Of a DNA stretch of 64,000 nt, positions 54,050-63,240 are shown in pieces. The position numbers were made by a program, and so were the translations under genes. How positions within the stretch are numbered: the first letter of the stretch is position 1; every line of letters starts with the position of its first letter. Source of the stretch: Luteimonas galliterrae (GTDB lineage Bacteria; Pseudomonadota; Gammaproteobacteria; Xanthomonadales; Xanthomonadaceae). Under the pieces are notes generated by a model. It had not been told where the DNA came from. It saw nothing but the letters and a program-made list of their open reading frames with translations, and did not search any database. The DNA is taken from contig NZ_JAMBEP010000003.1 in assembly GCF_023374055.1 (NCBI RefSeq), positions 1 through 64,000 on the forward strand, written 5' to 3'.

Positions 54050-55888
54050 TCAGGCCACCTTGTGCTGATGCGACGCCGGCCGCAACCGCGAGCAGATCGC
54101 ATCGGCGATGAAGCGCGCCGTGATCGGCGTGCCGTCGTAATGCAGCACCGCGACCAGCCGAGCCGGGTCGATGCCGAATTCGTTCACCAGCAGCGAGCGC
54201 AGCTGCGCGTCCCGGTTCTGCTCGACCACGAATACCGAATCATGCGCATCGATGAAATCCTTCACAGAATCCGGGAACGGGAAGGCGCGCACTCTCATCG
54301 TGTCGAGCGCGATGCCGTCGTCCCGCAGCCGCTCGATCGCCTCCTGCATCGCCGGGCTGGTCGAACCGAAATAGATCGCCCCATGGCGCGCCGGCACGTC
54401 CGAGCGGCTGGCGATCGGCTGCGGCACCAGCGACTTGGCCGTGTCGAATTTCTGCAGCAGCCGCTGCATGTTGTAGACGTAGTCCGGTCCGCGTTCGGAA
54501 TACTGCGCCTGCGGATTGCGCGAGGTGCCGCGGGTAAAGTACGCGCCCTTTTCCGGATGCGTGCCGGGATAGGTGCGGTAAGGGATGCCGTCGCCGTCGA
54601 CATCCTTGTAGCGGGCGAACTCCCGCCCCTCTTCCAGCTGCGCGGCCGTCATCACCTTGCCGCGGTCGTAGCGCTTGGCGTCGTCCCAGGCGAAGGGCGC
54701 GCACAGGCGCTGGTTCATGCCGATGTCCAGGTCGGTCATCACGAAGATCGGCGTCTGCAGGCGATCCGCGAGGTCGAATGCGGCCGCCGAAAACTCGAAG
54801 CATTCGTGCGGATCTTCCGGAAACAGCAGCACATGCTTGGTATCGCCGTGCGAGGCGTAGGCGCAGGCCAGCACGTCCGACTGCTGGGTGCGCGTGGGCA
54901 TGCCGGTCGACGGCCCGCCGCGCTGCACATCGATAATCGTGACCGGAATCTCGGCGAAATAGGCCAGGCCGATGAACTCGTTCATCAGCGAGATGCCCGG
55001 ACCGGCCGTGGTGGTGAACGCGCGCGCGCCGTTCCAGCCGGCGCCGACCACCATGCCGATCGACGCGATCTCGTCCTCGGCCTGGATGATGGCGTAGCGG
55101 GCGCGGCCTTCCTCGTCCACACGGTATTTTTGGCAGTATTTCTGGAACGCTTCGGCGAGCGAGGACGACGGCGTGATCGGATACCAAGCACAGACCGTCG
55201 CGCCGCCGTACACGCAGCCCAGCGCCGCCGCCGCATTGCCTTCGACGAAGATCTTGTCGCCGACCGCATCGGCCTTCTGCACGCGTAGCCCGATCGGATG
55301 CGGCAGATGCTCGCGCACCCAGTCGCGCCCCAGATGCAGGGCTTCGATATTGGGCTTGAGCAGCTTTTCCTTGCCCTTGTACTGCTCGCCGATCAGGGTT
55401 TCGATGGTCGGCACGTCCATGTCGAGCAAGGCGCTCAGCGCGCCGACGTACATGATGTTCTTGAACAGCTGGCGCTGGCGCGGATCGCTGTAGGCGGCGT
55501 TGCAGATCTCGGTCAGCGGCACGCCGATGATGTTGATGTCGTCGCGGAACTTCGATTTCGGCAGCGGCTTGCTGTTGTCGTAGAAGAGATAGCCGCCGGC
55601 TTCGATCTCGGCGAGGTCCGCATCCCAAGTCTGGGGATTCATCGCCACCATCAGGTCGACGCCGCCGCGCCGACCGAGCCAGCCGCGCTCGGAAACGCGC
55701 ACTTCGTACCAGGTCGGCAGGCCCTGGATGTTGGACGGGAAGATATTGCGCGGGCTGACCGGCACGCCCATGCGCAGGATCGCCTTGGCGAACAGTTCGT
55801 TGGCGGAAGCCGAACCGGAGCCGTTGACGTTGGCGAATTTGACGACGAAGTCGTTGATAGATTGGAGCGGGGAGAGGCTGGGGGTCAT
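54050..55888 (-). CDS. korA: 2-oxoacid:ferredoxin oxidoreductase, fused gamma-alpha subunit
   Basis: 612 residues. The N-terminal about 190 residues form the gamma domain (FVVKFANVNGSGSASANELF, GVDLMVAMNPQTW) and the rest the alpha subunit (GGATVCAWYPITPSSSLAEA, QAEDEIASIGMVVGAGWNGA, TTTAGPGISLMNEFIGLAYF). The late DIGMNQRLCAPFAWDD segment also fits KorA. The gamma-alpha fusion matches the two-gene KorAB of actinobacteria and Xanthomonadales. The enzyme should feed reduced ferredoxin to the FAD/Fe-S protein encoded upstream. Start ATG 55888 is followed on the 5' side by a 118-base repeat gap. Confidence 0.94.
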   Translation of the reverse strand: MTPSLSPLQSINDFVVKFANVNGSGSASANELFAKAILRMGVPVSPRNIFPSNIQGLPTWYEVRVSERGWLGRRGGVDLMVAMNPQTWDADLAEIEAGGYLFYDNSKPLPKSKFRDDINIIGVPLTEICNAAYSDPRQRQLFKNIMYVGALSALLDMDVPTIETLIGEQYKGKEKLLKPNIEALHLGRDWVREHLPHPIGLRVQKADAVGDKIFVEGNAAAALGCVYGGATVCAWYPITPSSSLAEAFQKYCQKYRVDEEGRARYAIIQAEDEIASIGMVVGAGWNGARAFTTTAGPGISLMNEFIGLAYFAEIPVTIIDVQRGGPSTGMPTRTQQSDVLACAYASHGDTKHVLLFPEDPHECFEFSAAAFDLADRLQTPIFVMTDLDIGMNQRLCAPFAWDDAKRYDRGKVMTAAQLEEGREFARYKDVDGDGIPYRTYPGTHPEKGAYFTRGTSRNPQAQYSERGPDYVYNMQRLLQKFDTAKSLVPQPIASRSDVPARHGAIYFGSTSPAMQEAIERLRDDGIALDTMRVRAFPFPDSVKDFIDAHDSVFVVEQNRDAQLRSLLVNEFGIDPARLVAVLHYDGTPITARFIADAICSRLRPASHQHKVA

Positions 55889-55897
55889 ACGTTAGCC

Positions 55898-55988
55898 TCA
55901 CTCTCCGTCATCCCGGCGAAAACCGGGATCCAGGCGCGTCGCAGCCGAACGATCACGGGCCTGGATCCCGGCTTTCGCCGAGATGACG
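55898..55988. repeat. CGTCATCCCGGCGAAAACCGG inverted repeat
   Basis: Facing arms GTCATCCCGGCGAAAACCGG / GGATCCAGGC and GCCTGGATCCCGGCTTTCGC / CGAGATGACGG form a long hairpin between the FAD oxidoreductase gene and korA, inside the operon. Confidence 0.85.
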
Positions 55989-56006
55989 GGCTAAAGCAAA
56001 ATCTGC

Positions 56007-57845
56007 TCACGCCGCCTCCTTCTGCTTCTTGCTGCGGCATCCCGAGCCCGCATAAGTCTCCAGCAACAAGAATTTCTGCATATCCCAGGCCCCCGTGGGG
56101 CAGCGTTCCGCGCACAGCCCGCAATGCAGGCAGACGTCCTCGTCCTTCACCATCACCCGCATCGTCTTCAGCGGTTCGGACACGTACAGATCCTGCGTGG
56201 CGTTGAGCGCCGGCGCGGTGAGGCGCGTGCGCAGGTCCGCTTCGTCGCCGTTGAGCGTGAAGGTGATGCAATCGGTTGGGCAGATGTCGACGCAGGCATC
56301 GCATTCGATGCACTTGTCGCGGGTGAACACGGTCTGCACGTCGCAGTTCAGGCAGCGCTGGGTTTCCTTCCATGCGGTGGCCGGGTCGAAACCGAGTTCG
56401 ACTTCCACCTGCATGCTGTCCAGCTTCTTCGCCGCTTCCGACCACGGCACCGCGTAGCGTTCGTCGGGCGAGACGGCGTTGTCGTAGCTCCACTCGTGGA
56501 TGCCCATTTTCTGCGAGTCGAGCTGCACCATCGGATCCGGACGCTCGCGCGCGTCCTCGCCGTGCAGCAGCTTGTCGATCGAAATCGCCGCGGCATGGCC
56601 GTGCGCCACCGCCCAGATGATGTTCTTGGGCCCGAACGCAGCGTCGCCGCCGAACAGCACATGCGCCAGCGTCGACTGATGGGTGATCTTGTCGACCGCC
56701 GGCATGCCCCATTCGTCGAACTCGATGCCCAGGTCGCGCTCGATCCACGGGAACGCGTTTTCCTGCCCGACCGCGATCAGCACTTCGTCGCAGGGATGGA
56801 ATTCGTCCGGCTCGCCGGTCGGCACCAGCTTGCGGCGGCCCTTGTCGTCGTATTCGGCGCGCACGCGCTCGAAGGTCATGCCAGTCAGGCGGCCGCTGGC
56901 ATGCACGAAGGCCTTGGGGACGCGGTAGTCGAGAATCGGGATGCCTTCGTGCATCGCATCCTCTTTTTCCCAGGGACTGGCCTTCATCTCGTCGAAGCCC
57001 GAGCGCACCAGCACCTTGACGTCGGTGCCGCCGAGCCTGCGCGCGGAGCGGCAGCAATCCATCGCGGTGTTGCCGCCGCCGAGCACGAGCACGCGCTTGC
57101 CTACCGAGGTGATGTGGCCGAAGTAGACGTTGGCCAACCAGTCCAGGCCGACATGGATCTGCGCCGCGGCTTCCTGCCGGCCGGGGAGATCGAGATCGCG
57201 CCCGCGCGGCGCGCCGCTGCCGACGAACACCGCATCGTAGTTTTCGGCGAGCAATGCCTTCATCGATTCGATGCGATGGCCGCCGACGAAATCGACGCCC
57301 AGATCGAGGATGTAGCCGGTCTCTTCGTCGATGACGCTCTCCGGCAGCCGGAAACGCGGCACCTGGGTGCGCATGAAGCCGCCGGCTTTCGGATCGGCTT
57401 CGAATACGGTGACGCGATAGCCGAGCGGCGCGAGGTCGCGCGCGACCGTCAGCGACGACGGTCCGGCGCCGACGCAAGCGATGCGCTTGCCGTTGCCTTG
57501 CGCCGCGGGTTTTGGCATGCGCGCCTGCACGTCGCCCTTGTGGTCGGCGGCGACGCGTTTGAGCCGGCAGATGGCGACCGGCTCGGGCTTCTCGCTCATC
57601 GAAGCCGGGCCGTTGTTCTCTTCGACGCGCCCGCGCCGGCAGGCCGGTTCGCATGGGCGGTCGCAGGTGCGGCCGAGGATGCCGGGGAATACATTGGAAT
57701 GCCAATTGACCATGTAGGCGTCGGCATAGCGGCCGGCGGCGATCAGGCGGATGTATTCGGGCACGGGGGTGTGCGCGGGGCAAGCCCACTGGCAATCGAC
57801 GACCTTATGGAAGGTGTCGGGGTTGCGAATATCGGTCGGCTTCAC
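56007..57845 (-). CDS. FAD/NAD(P) oxidoreductase with two [4Fe-4S] clusters (GltD-type with ferredoxin tail)
   Basis: 612 residues. The N-terminal Fe-S helical domain (CQWACPAHTPVPEYIRL and RTCDRPCEPACRRG) belongs to the GltD/DPYD type. The FAD Rossmann fold GKRIACVGAGPSSLTVARDL and an NAD(P) fold KRVLVLGGGNTAMDCCRSAR follow. The C-terminus carries two ferredoxin motifs (DKCIECDACVDICPTDCITF and VCLHCGLCAERCPTGAWDM). It is a good candidate to pass electrons between the KorAB ferredoxin and NAD(P)H. Ferredoxin:NADP+ role, or an electron-bifurcating partner, is inference from gene order. ATG 57845; a gap of about 820 bases lies upstream to the RND genes. Confidence 0.9.
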   Translation of the reverse strand: MKPTDIRNPDTFHKVVDCQWACPAHTPVPEYIRLIAAGRYADAYMVNWHSNVFPGILGRTCDRPCEPACRRGRVEENNGPASMSEKPEPVAICRLKRVAADHKGDVQARMPKPAAQGNGKRIACVGAGPSSLTVARDLAPLGYRVTVFEADPKAGGFMRTQVPRFRLPESVIDEETGYILDLGVDFVGGHRIESMKALLAENYDAVFVGSGAPRGRDLDLPGRQEAAAQIHVGLDWLANVYFGHITSVGKRVLVLGGGNTAMDCCRSARRLGGTDVKVLVRSGFDEMKASPWEKEDAMHEGIPILDYRVPKAFVHASGRLTGMTFERVRAEYDDKGRRKLVPTGEPDEFHPCDEVLIAVGQENAFPWIERDLGIEFDEWGMPAVDKITHQSTLAHVLFGGDAAFGPKNIIWAVAHGHAAAISIDKLLHGEDARERPDPMVQLDSQKMGIHEWSYDNAVSPDERYAVPWSEAAKKLDSMQVEVELGFDPATAWKETQRCLNCDVQTVFTRDKCIECDACVDICPTDCITFTLNGDEADLRTRLTAPALNATQDLYVSEPLKTMRVMVKDEDVCLHCGLCAERCPTGAWDMQKFLLLETYAGSGCRSKKQKEAA

Positions 57846-58664
57846 CGCGATCCTCGCTTGCTGGCAGACCGGACGCGCCGGCCATCGCTTGCCGGGCGAG
57901 TCTAGACCCGAATGCCGGTTGGCGGCAAAGGCGCCCGCTCGTCATCCCAGCGAATGCCTGGAGCCAGCGCCTTGGCGTGTCAGAGGGGCTTGGGGAGATT
58001 TGCGGTTGCTCTGTGTAGAGCGGGGCTTGCCCCGCTGCTCTTTGCTTGGGGGTTATGGCGACCTGCCGGCCCTCTGGGCCGGGGTTTCGTCCGCTAAAAC
58101 CGCGGCCGAGTTACTTTCTTTTTGTGGGGCCCAAAAAGAGAAGTAACCAAAGAAAAGGGCCTTTGGAAGGTATCCCGGCGATGGGGTTACCTCGTGTTCT
58201 TGGCCACCGCTCGCAGGCTCTCGGGATTCCTCCGTCGCTTCGACATTCAGATTCGAAGCGATCGACCCGAACGCCTCCTTAGCGCCCATCCGCAAAAGCC
58301 ACGTCACCCATACGCGGCGAATCAAAATCTAGTACCTACGTAAGAAGGTCACCCACGACGAAAGCTTAGGCCGCTGGCGGACTTTCAGGTGCGACGCATC
58401 GCACCGCAGTTCAGGCCCTTTCTTGGGTTACTTTCTTTGGGCCAGCAAAGAAAGTGACCCGCGCGTAGCGCGGAAGCCTTTTTCCATGGCGCGAGTCGCA
58501 GCGCAAGCCGTGAGGACGCGGGCCTGGATCCCGGCCTTCGCCGGGATGACGGCTGAGGGGCAAGAGCAACATGGGTCCCAGCGTTCGCTGGGATGACGGC
58601 TTAGGGCAAAGGGCTTAAGGGCAAGAGCAGCGGAGCGAGCTCCGCTCTACATGGGTAGCTGGAA
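57846..58664. repeat. Large gene-free region built of several repeat families
   Basis: No gene is supported in 820 bases. It contains copies of the GTCATCCC family (about 57940-57980 and 58518-58600), GTAGAGCGGGGCTTGCCCCG hairpins (58014 and 58622-58660) and the long element described at 58100-58470. Upstream promoters of the FAD oxidoreductase gene should lie near 57850-57910. Confidence 0.7.
58100..58470. repeat. MITE-like element with TTACTTTCTTT ends
   Basis: About 370 bases bounded by inverted GAGTTACTTTCTTTTTGTGG (58107) with CCAAAAAGAGAAGTAACC, and GGTTACTTTCTTTGGGCC with GGCCAGCAAAGAAAGTGACC (58430-58460). Its interior matches an element I remember as repeated in Xanthomonadales genomes. 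A reading frame on the minus strand (90 codons) is part of the repeat and is not called as a gene. Confidence 0.72.
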
Positions 58665-61600
58665 TCATTGGGCCGACAAGGCGAGTGGAGCATCGCCCGC
58701 TTCGGCTTCTTGCGGCTTCACCTTGAACCACGCCGCATACAACGCCGGCAGGAACAGCAGCGTCAACGCCGTAGCCACGATCAGGCCGCCCATGATCGCC
58801 ACCGCCATCGGCCCGTAGAACACCGAACGCGATAGCGGAATCATCGCCAGCACCGCCGCCAGCGCCGTAAGCACGATCGGGCGGAAGCGTCGCACCGTCG
58901 CATCGATGATCGCGTGCCAACGATCGTGGCCGGCGGCGATGTCCTGCTCGATCTGATCGACCAAGATCACCGAATTGCGCATGATCATGCCGGCCAGCGC
59001 GATCGTGCCGAGCATGGCCACGAAACCGAACGGCACCCGGAACATCAGCAGGAACAGCGTCACCCCGATCAAGCCCAGCGGCGCCGTCAACAGCACCAGA
59101 CCCACCCGCGAGAAGCTGCGCAGCTGCAGCATCAGCAGCGTAATCACCACCATCAGGAACAAGGGCATGCCCGCGTTGACCGAGTTCTGGCCGCGCGCCG
59201 AGTCCTCCACCGTGCCGCCGGTGCGCAGCAGATAGCCTTCCGGCAGCGCATCGCGGATACCTTCCAGCGTCGGCTCGATCTGCGCCACCGCGCTGGGCGG
59301 CGTGGTGCCGTCGATGATGTCGGCGCGCACCGTCACCGTCGGCAGACGGTCGCGATGCCAGACGATGCCTTCCTCGAACGCGTATTCCAGCTTGGCCACT
59401 TGCGACAGCGGCACCGACTGGCCGCTGGCGGTCGGAATCGCCAGGCTCGACAGCAGATCCAACCGCGCGCGCTCGTCGTCCGGGCCGCGCATCAGCATCT
59501 CGATCAGCTCGTTGCCCTCGCGATACTTACTGACGTGCAGGCCCGATAGCGAACCGGAGAGGAAACTGGATACTTCCGCCGAGCTGATCCCGAGCGCGCG
59601 GGCGCGGTCCTGGTCGATGCGCAGCCGCACCACCTTGCTGGGCTCGTCCCAATCCAGGTTCACGTTGGCGGCATGCGGATTGGCGCGCACCTTCTCGGCC
59701 ACCTGCTGCGCGATCGCGCGCACGCGCTCGACGTGCTCGCCGGACACGCGGAACTGCAGCGGATAACCCACCGGCGGCCCGTTCTCCAGCCGCGTCACGC
59801 GCAACTGCAGTTCCGGGAATTGCGGGATCACGTCCTCGATCAACCAGGTGCGCAGCGCTTCGCGCGATTCCAGCCCGTCGGCACGGACCACGAATTGGGC
59901 GAAATTGGCGGCGGGCAGCTGCTGGTCCAACGGCAAGTAATAGCGCGGCGAACCGGTACCGACATACGCAACGTAGTTGTCGATGCCTTCGTGGCCCTTC
60001 AGGTAGCGCTCGAGCTTCTTCGCCTGCGCCTCGGTGGCGCGCAGCGACGCGCCTTCGGCCAGTTCCATATCGACCATCAGCTCGGGGCGCGTCGAATCGG
60101 GGAAGAATTGCTGCGGCACGAAGCGGAACATCACGATCGAAGCCACGAATGCCGCAACAGTGATGCCGATCACCCACCAGCGATGCGACAGGCACCAGTC
60201 CAGCAGGCCGCGGAAACGCCGGTAAAACGGGGTTTGGTAGGGATCGTGCTCGTGCCCCACGATCGGCGGCGGTGCCAGCATGAAAGCCAGCCGCGGAAAG
60301 CGATCAGCGGCGCGCTGCCGCAGCGCACGCCAACGTCCGGCCGGAGAACGGGGATTGGGTTCGTGCTGGTGCGCCAGATCGGGAAGCATCTTGTCGCCCA
60401 AGTACGGAATGAACAGCACCGCCGCGATCCACGACACGATCAGCGCGATCGTCACCACCTGGAACAGCGAACGCGTGTATTCGCCGGTGCTCGATGCGGC
60501 GGTGGCGATCGGCAAGAAGCCGGCCGCGGTGACCAGCGTGCCGGTCAGCATCGGGAACGCGGTGCTTTCGTAGGCGAAGCTCGCCGCTTTGAGCCGGCTG
60601 AAGCCCTGCTCCATCTTGATCGCCATCATCTCCACCGCGATGATCGCGTCGTCCACCAGCAGCCCCAGCGCCAGCACCAGCGCGCCCAGCGAGATCTTGT
60701 GCAGGCCGATGCCGAAGTAATGCATCGCCGCGAAGGTCATCGCCAGCACCAGCGGAATCGACACCGCCACCACCAGCCCGGTGCGGAAGCCGAGCGAGAA
60801 GAAGCTCACCAGCAGCACGATGGCCACGGCCTCGGCCAGCACGCGCACGAATTCGCCGACCGATTCCTTCACCGCTTCGGGCTGGTCGGCGACCTTGCGC
60901 AATTGCATGCCCGCGGGCAGCGTTTCCTGCAGGCGCTTGAATTCCTGCTCCAGCGAGCGGCCCAAGCGCAGGATGTCGCCGCCGTCCTTCATCGCCACGG
61001 CGATGCCGATGCCCTCTTCGCCCATGAAGCGCATCTTCGGCGCGGCCGGATCGGAGAAGCCGCGCGTGATCGTGGCCACGTCGCCCAGGCGGATGGTGCG
61101 GTCGCCGGCGCGGATCGGGAACTGGCGGATTTCCTCGACCGAATCGAAGGCGCCTTCGACGCGCAATTGCACGCGGTTGCCCGGCGTTTCGAAGAAGCCG
61201 CTGGGCGTGATCGCATTCTGCTGTTCCAGCGCCTGTCGCACCGCAGACAACGGCACGCCCAGCGTGGCCAGCTTGGTGTTGCTGACTTCGATCCAGATCT
61301 TCTGGTCCTGCAGGCCGATCAGATCGACCTTGCCGACGTCGGGCACGCGCTGCAATTCCAGTTGCAAGCGATCGGCGTAGTCCTTCAGCACCGCGTAGTC
61401 GAAGCCCTGCCCGGTCAGCGCGTAGATATTGCCGAAAGTGTCGCCGAATTCGTCGTTGAAGAACGGACCGACCGTGCCATCGGGCAGGGTCGGACGGATG
61501 TCGCCGATCTTCTTGCGCACCTGGTACCAGAGCGGATCGATCTGCGCGGATTTGAGCGAATCGCGCGCGACGAAGATCACCTGCGATTCGCCGGGCCGCG

Positions 61601-61859
61601 AATACGAGCGGATGAACTCGTACTGGCCGGTCTCCATCAGCTTCTTTTCGATACGCTCGGTGACTTGCTTGGACACCTGTTCTGCGGTCGCGCCCGGCCA
61701 CAGGGTGCGCACCACCATGGCCTTGAAGGTGAACGGCGGATCCTCGGACTGGCCCAGGTGCCGGTAAGACCACGCGCCGATCAGGCCGAGCACCAGCATC
61801 GCGTACAGCACCAAGCTGCGGTTGCCCAGGGCCCACTCGGAGAGATTGAATTTGCGCAT
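58665..61859 (-). CDS. RND efflux transporter, inner-membrane pump subunit
   Basis: 1064 residues, typical AcrB-type length. N-terminal FNLSEWALGNRSLVLYAMLV leads into the first periplasmic loop (RTLWPGATAEQVSKQVTERI). Central transmembrane helices carry the proton-relay GALVLALGLLVDDAIIAVEM (Asp-Asp near residue 420). The second half repeats the fold, ending with LDLLSSLAIPTASGQSVPLS and MIMRNSVILVDQIEQDI. It resembles the MexK/TriC-like RND group that begins with 'SEWALGNRSLV'. The substrates are unknown. The adaptor gene lies upstream on the same strand; no outer-membrane TolC-like gene is in the window. Confidence 0.95.
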   Translation of the reverse strand: MRKFNLSEWALGNRSLVLYAMLVLGLIGAWSYRHLGQSEDPPFTFKAMVVRTLWPGATAEQVSKQVTERIEKKLMETGQYEFIRSYSRPGESQVIFVARDSLKSAQIDPLWYQVRKKIGDIRPTLPDGTVGPFFNDEFGDTFGNIYALTGQGFDYAVLKDYADRLQLELQRVPDVGKVDLIGLQDQKIWIEVSNTKLATLGVPLSAVRQALEQQNAITPSGFFETPGNRVQLRVEGAFDSVEEIRQFPIRAGDRTIRLGDVATITRGFSDPAAPKMRFMGEEGIGIAVAMKDGGDILRLGRSLEQEFKRLQETLPAGMQLRKVADQPEAVKESVGEFVRVLAEAVAIVLLVSFFSLGFRTGLVVAVSIPLVLAMTFAAMHYFGIGLHKISLGALVLALGLLVDDAIIAVEMMAIKMEQGFSRLKAASFAYESTAFPMLTGTLVTAAGFLPIATAASSTGEYTRSLFQVVTIALIVSWIAAVLFIPYLGDKMLPDLAHQHEPNPRSPAGRWRALRQRAADRFPRLAFMLAPPPIVGHEHDPYQTPFYRRFRGLLDWCLSHRWWVIGITVAAFVASIVMFRFVPQQFFPDSTRPELMVDMELAEGASLRATEAQAKKLERYLKGHEGIDNYVAYVGTGSPRYYLPLDQQLPAANFAQFVVRADGLESREALRTWLIEDVIPQFPELQLRVTRLENGPPVGYPLQFRVSGEHVERVRAIAQQVAEKVRANPHAANVNLDWDEPSKVVRLRIDQDRARALGISSAEVSSFLSGSLSGLHVSKYREGNELIEMLMRGPDDERARLDLLSSLAIPTASGQSVPLSQVAKLEYAFEEGIVWHRDRLPTVTVRADIIDGTTPPSAVAQIEPTLEGIRDALPEGYLLRTGGTVEDSARGQNSVNAGMPLFLMVVITLLMLQLRSFSRVGLVLLTAPLGLIGVTLFLLMFRVPFGFVAMLGTIALAGMIMRNSVILVDQIEQDIAAGHDRWHAIIDATVRRFRPIVLTALAAVLAMIPLSRSVFYGPMAVAIMGGLIVATALTLLFLPALYAAWFKVKPQEAEAGDAPLALSAQ

Positions 61860-61865
61860 GGCTTA

Positions 61866-61995
61866 TTTCCCCCTCTCCCGCTTGCGGGAGAGGGCTGGGG
61901 TGAGGGCGAGCGCGCAACTCCGCGCCTGTTTGAAAGCTTCCTGCGACCGTGGCCCCCATCCCATCCTTCCCCCGCAAGCGGGAGAAGGGGATATC
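61866..61995. repeat. Inverted pair of CCCTCTCCCGC-family repeats between adaptor and pump genes
   Basis: Copies at 61869-61908 and 61968-61992 face each other in the 157-base gap between the two pump genes. They interrupt the operon but probably do not separate its promoters. Confidence 0.75.
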
Positions 61996-62016
61996 GCGCC
62001 AGCGGGAGTCGCTTCG

Positions 62017-63168
62017 TTACGGCACATCGGCGCTTGCGTTCAATCGCTTCGGCTGCGCCAGGTTGATGGGCCGGTTTTCGCGATCCACCGGCGTCACCAG
62101 CTGATTCTCGCGCAGCAGATGCCCGCCCGCGGAAACCACCAGCGCATCGGGCTTCAGCCCGCCGAGCACCGGCACGCTGTCTTCGCCGAAGGCACCGGTG
62201 CGCACCGGCACCGCATGGACGCGGCGCGTGGCGCGGTCGACCACCCACACCGCATTGCGGCCATCGGCACGGCGTTGCAGCGCCGACAACGGCAGCGACC
62301 AGGCCGCCTGTTCGCCGCCGTCGGCCAGATACACGCGCGCGCTCTGGCCAAGTTCCACCTTGCGCTCCGCATCGCCGCCCAGGGCGACGCGCGCGGCATA
62401 GGTGCGCGCCTGCGGATCGGCGGCGGGGGCGATTTCGCGGATCGTGCCGGGCAGTCGCTGGCCCGGCGCATTCCACAATTCCACCAGGACCGGCTGGCCG
62501 ACGCGGTAGTCGCGTATCTGCGATTCGGGCAAGGCGATGGCGACTTCGCGTCCATCGTCGCCGGCCAGCGTGAATACCGTCTGCCCGGCCGCGACCACCT
62601 GCCCGGCTTCGGCCTGGCGGCTGGCGATGGCGCCGTCGCGCGGTGCGCGCAGCTGCGAATATTCGGCCTGGTTGCGGGCGACATCGAGATTGGCGCGCGC
62701 AGCGCGGGCTTGGCCGGCAGCCGCCTGGTAGGCCGCATTCTGCGCATCCAGCGCCGAACGGCTGACGAGCTGCTGCTTGGCCAGCTGCTCATAGCGCGCC
62801 TGATCGGCGCGGGCGCGGCTGAGTTCGGCTTCGGCCGCCGACAGTTGCGCCTGCGCGGCCTGCGCCTGCAGCCGCAGGTCGCCCGGATCCAGCACCGCCA
62901 GCAGATCGCCCTGCTTGACCCGGGCGCCGACGTCGACATCGCGCCGCACCAGCTTGCCGCCGACCCGGAAGGCGAGCGCGCTTTCTTCGCGCGCCCGGAT
63001 CTCGCCGGCGAAGGCGACCACCGCCGGCGCAGCATCGCCGGCACGGGTAACCAGTACCGGGCGGGCGGCTTCGGGCGGCTTTTCGCCGCCGCCGCACGCC
63101 GACAAGAGTAAGGTCGCACCGACGACCAGCGCGGGCGCAAGGAAGGCTTGCCTGGCTACCACGGTCAT
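62017..63168 (-). CDS. RND efflux membrane-fusion (adaptor) lipoprotein
   Basis: 383 residues. A lipobox (ATLLLSACGGGEKP; Cys near residue 25) predicts anchoring. The hairpin arrangement is visible: VRRDVDVGARVKQGDLLAVL (lipoyl half), then two long helical arms (LQAQAAQAQLSAAEAELSRA, LAKQQLVSRSALDAQNAAY), YSQLRAPRDGAIASRQAEAG (second lipoyl half) and the beta-barrel segment VAIALPESQIRDYRVG. It bridges the pump and an outer-membrane channel. The divergent tetR lies 72 bases away and probably controls it. Confidence 0.94.
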   Translation of the reverse strand: MTVVARQAFLAPALVVGATLLLSACGGGEKPPEAARPVLVTRAGDAAPAVVAFAGEIRAREESALAFRVGGKLVRRDVDVGARVKQGDLLAVLDPGDLRLQAQAAQAQLSAAEAELSRARADQARYEQLAKQQLVSRSALDAQNAAYQAAAGQARAARANLDVARNQAEYSQLRAPRDGAIASRQAEAGQVVAAGQTVFTLAGDDGREVAIALPESQIRDYRVGQPVLVELWNAPGQRLPGTIREIAPAADPQARTYAARVALGGDAERKVELGQSARVYLADGGEQAAWSLPLSALQRRADGRNAVWVVDRATRRVHAVPVRTGAFGEDSVPVLGGLKPDALVVSAGGHLLRENQLVTPVDRENRPINLAQPKRLNASADVP

Positions 63169-63240
63169 GCTGACTCCGGGCTAATTATTACACTGGCCGG
63201 TATAGTATAAATATAAAACCGATTAGTCTAGTATTACGTC
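63169..63240. promoter_or_regulatory. Divergent promoter/operator region for adaptor gene and tetR
   Basis: 72 unusually AT-rich bases. It includes a partial palindrome ACTGGCCGGT (63192-63201), TATAGTATAAATATAAAA with several possible -10 boxes, and TAGTCTAGTA (63225-63234). On the minus strand TAGACT (-35) and TACTAT (-10) with 17-base spacing are plausible. TetR would be expected to bind here; no exact operator can be named. Confidence 0.5.

Noticed and set aside
58053..58325. 90-codon minus-strand frame in the long repeat
   Set aside because: It is part of a repeated element and ends in the FFGYFSFWAPQKE-like peptide that such repeats encode in several genomes, with no ribosome site.
59673..62066. 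797-codon plus-strand frame over the RND pump gene
   Set aside because: Antisense of a clear AcrB-type gene; composition is His/Arg/Gln-rich as in other shadows.
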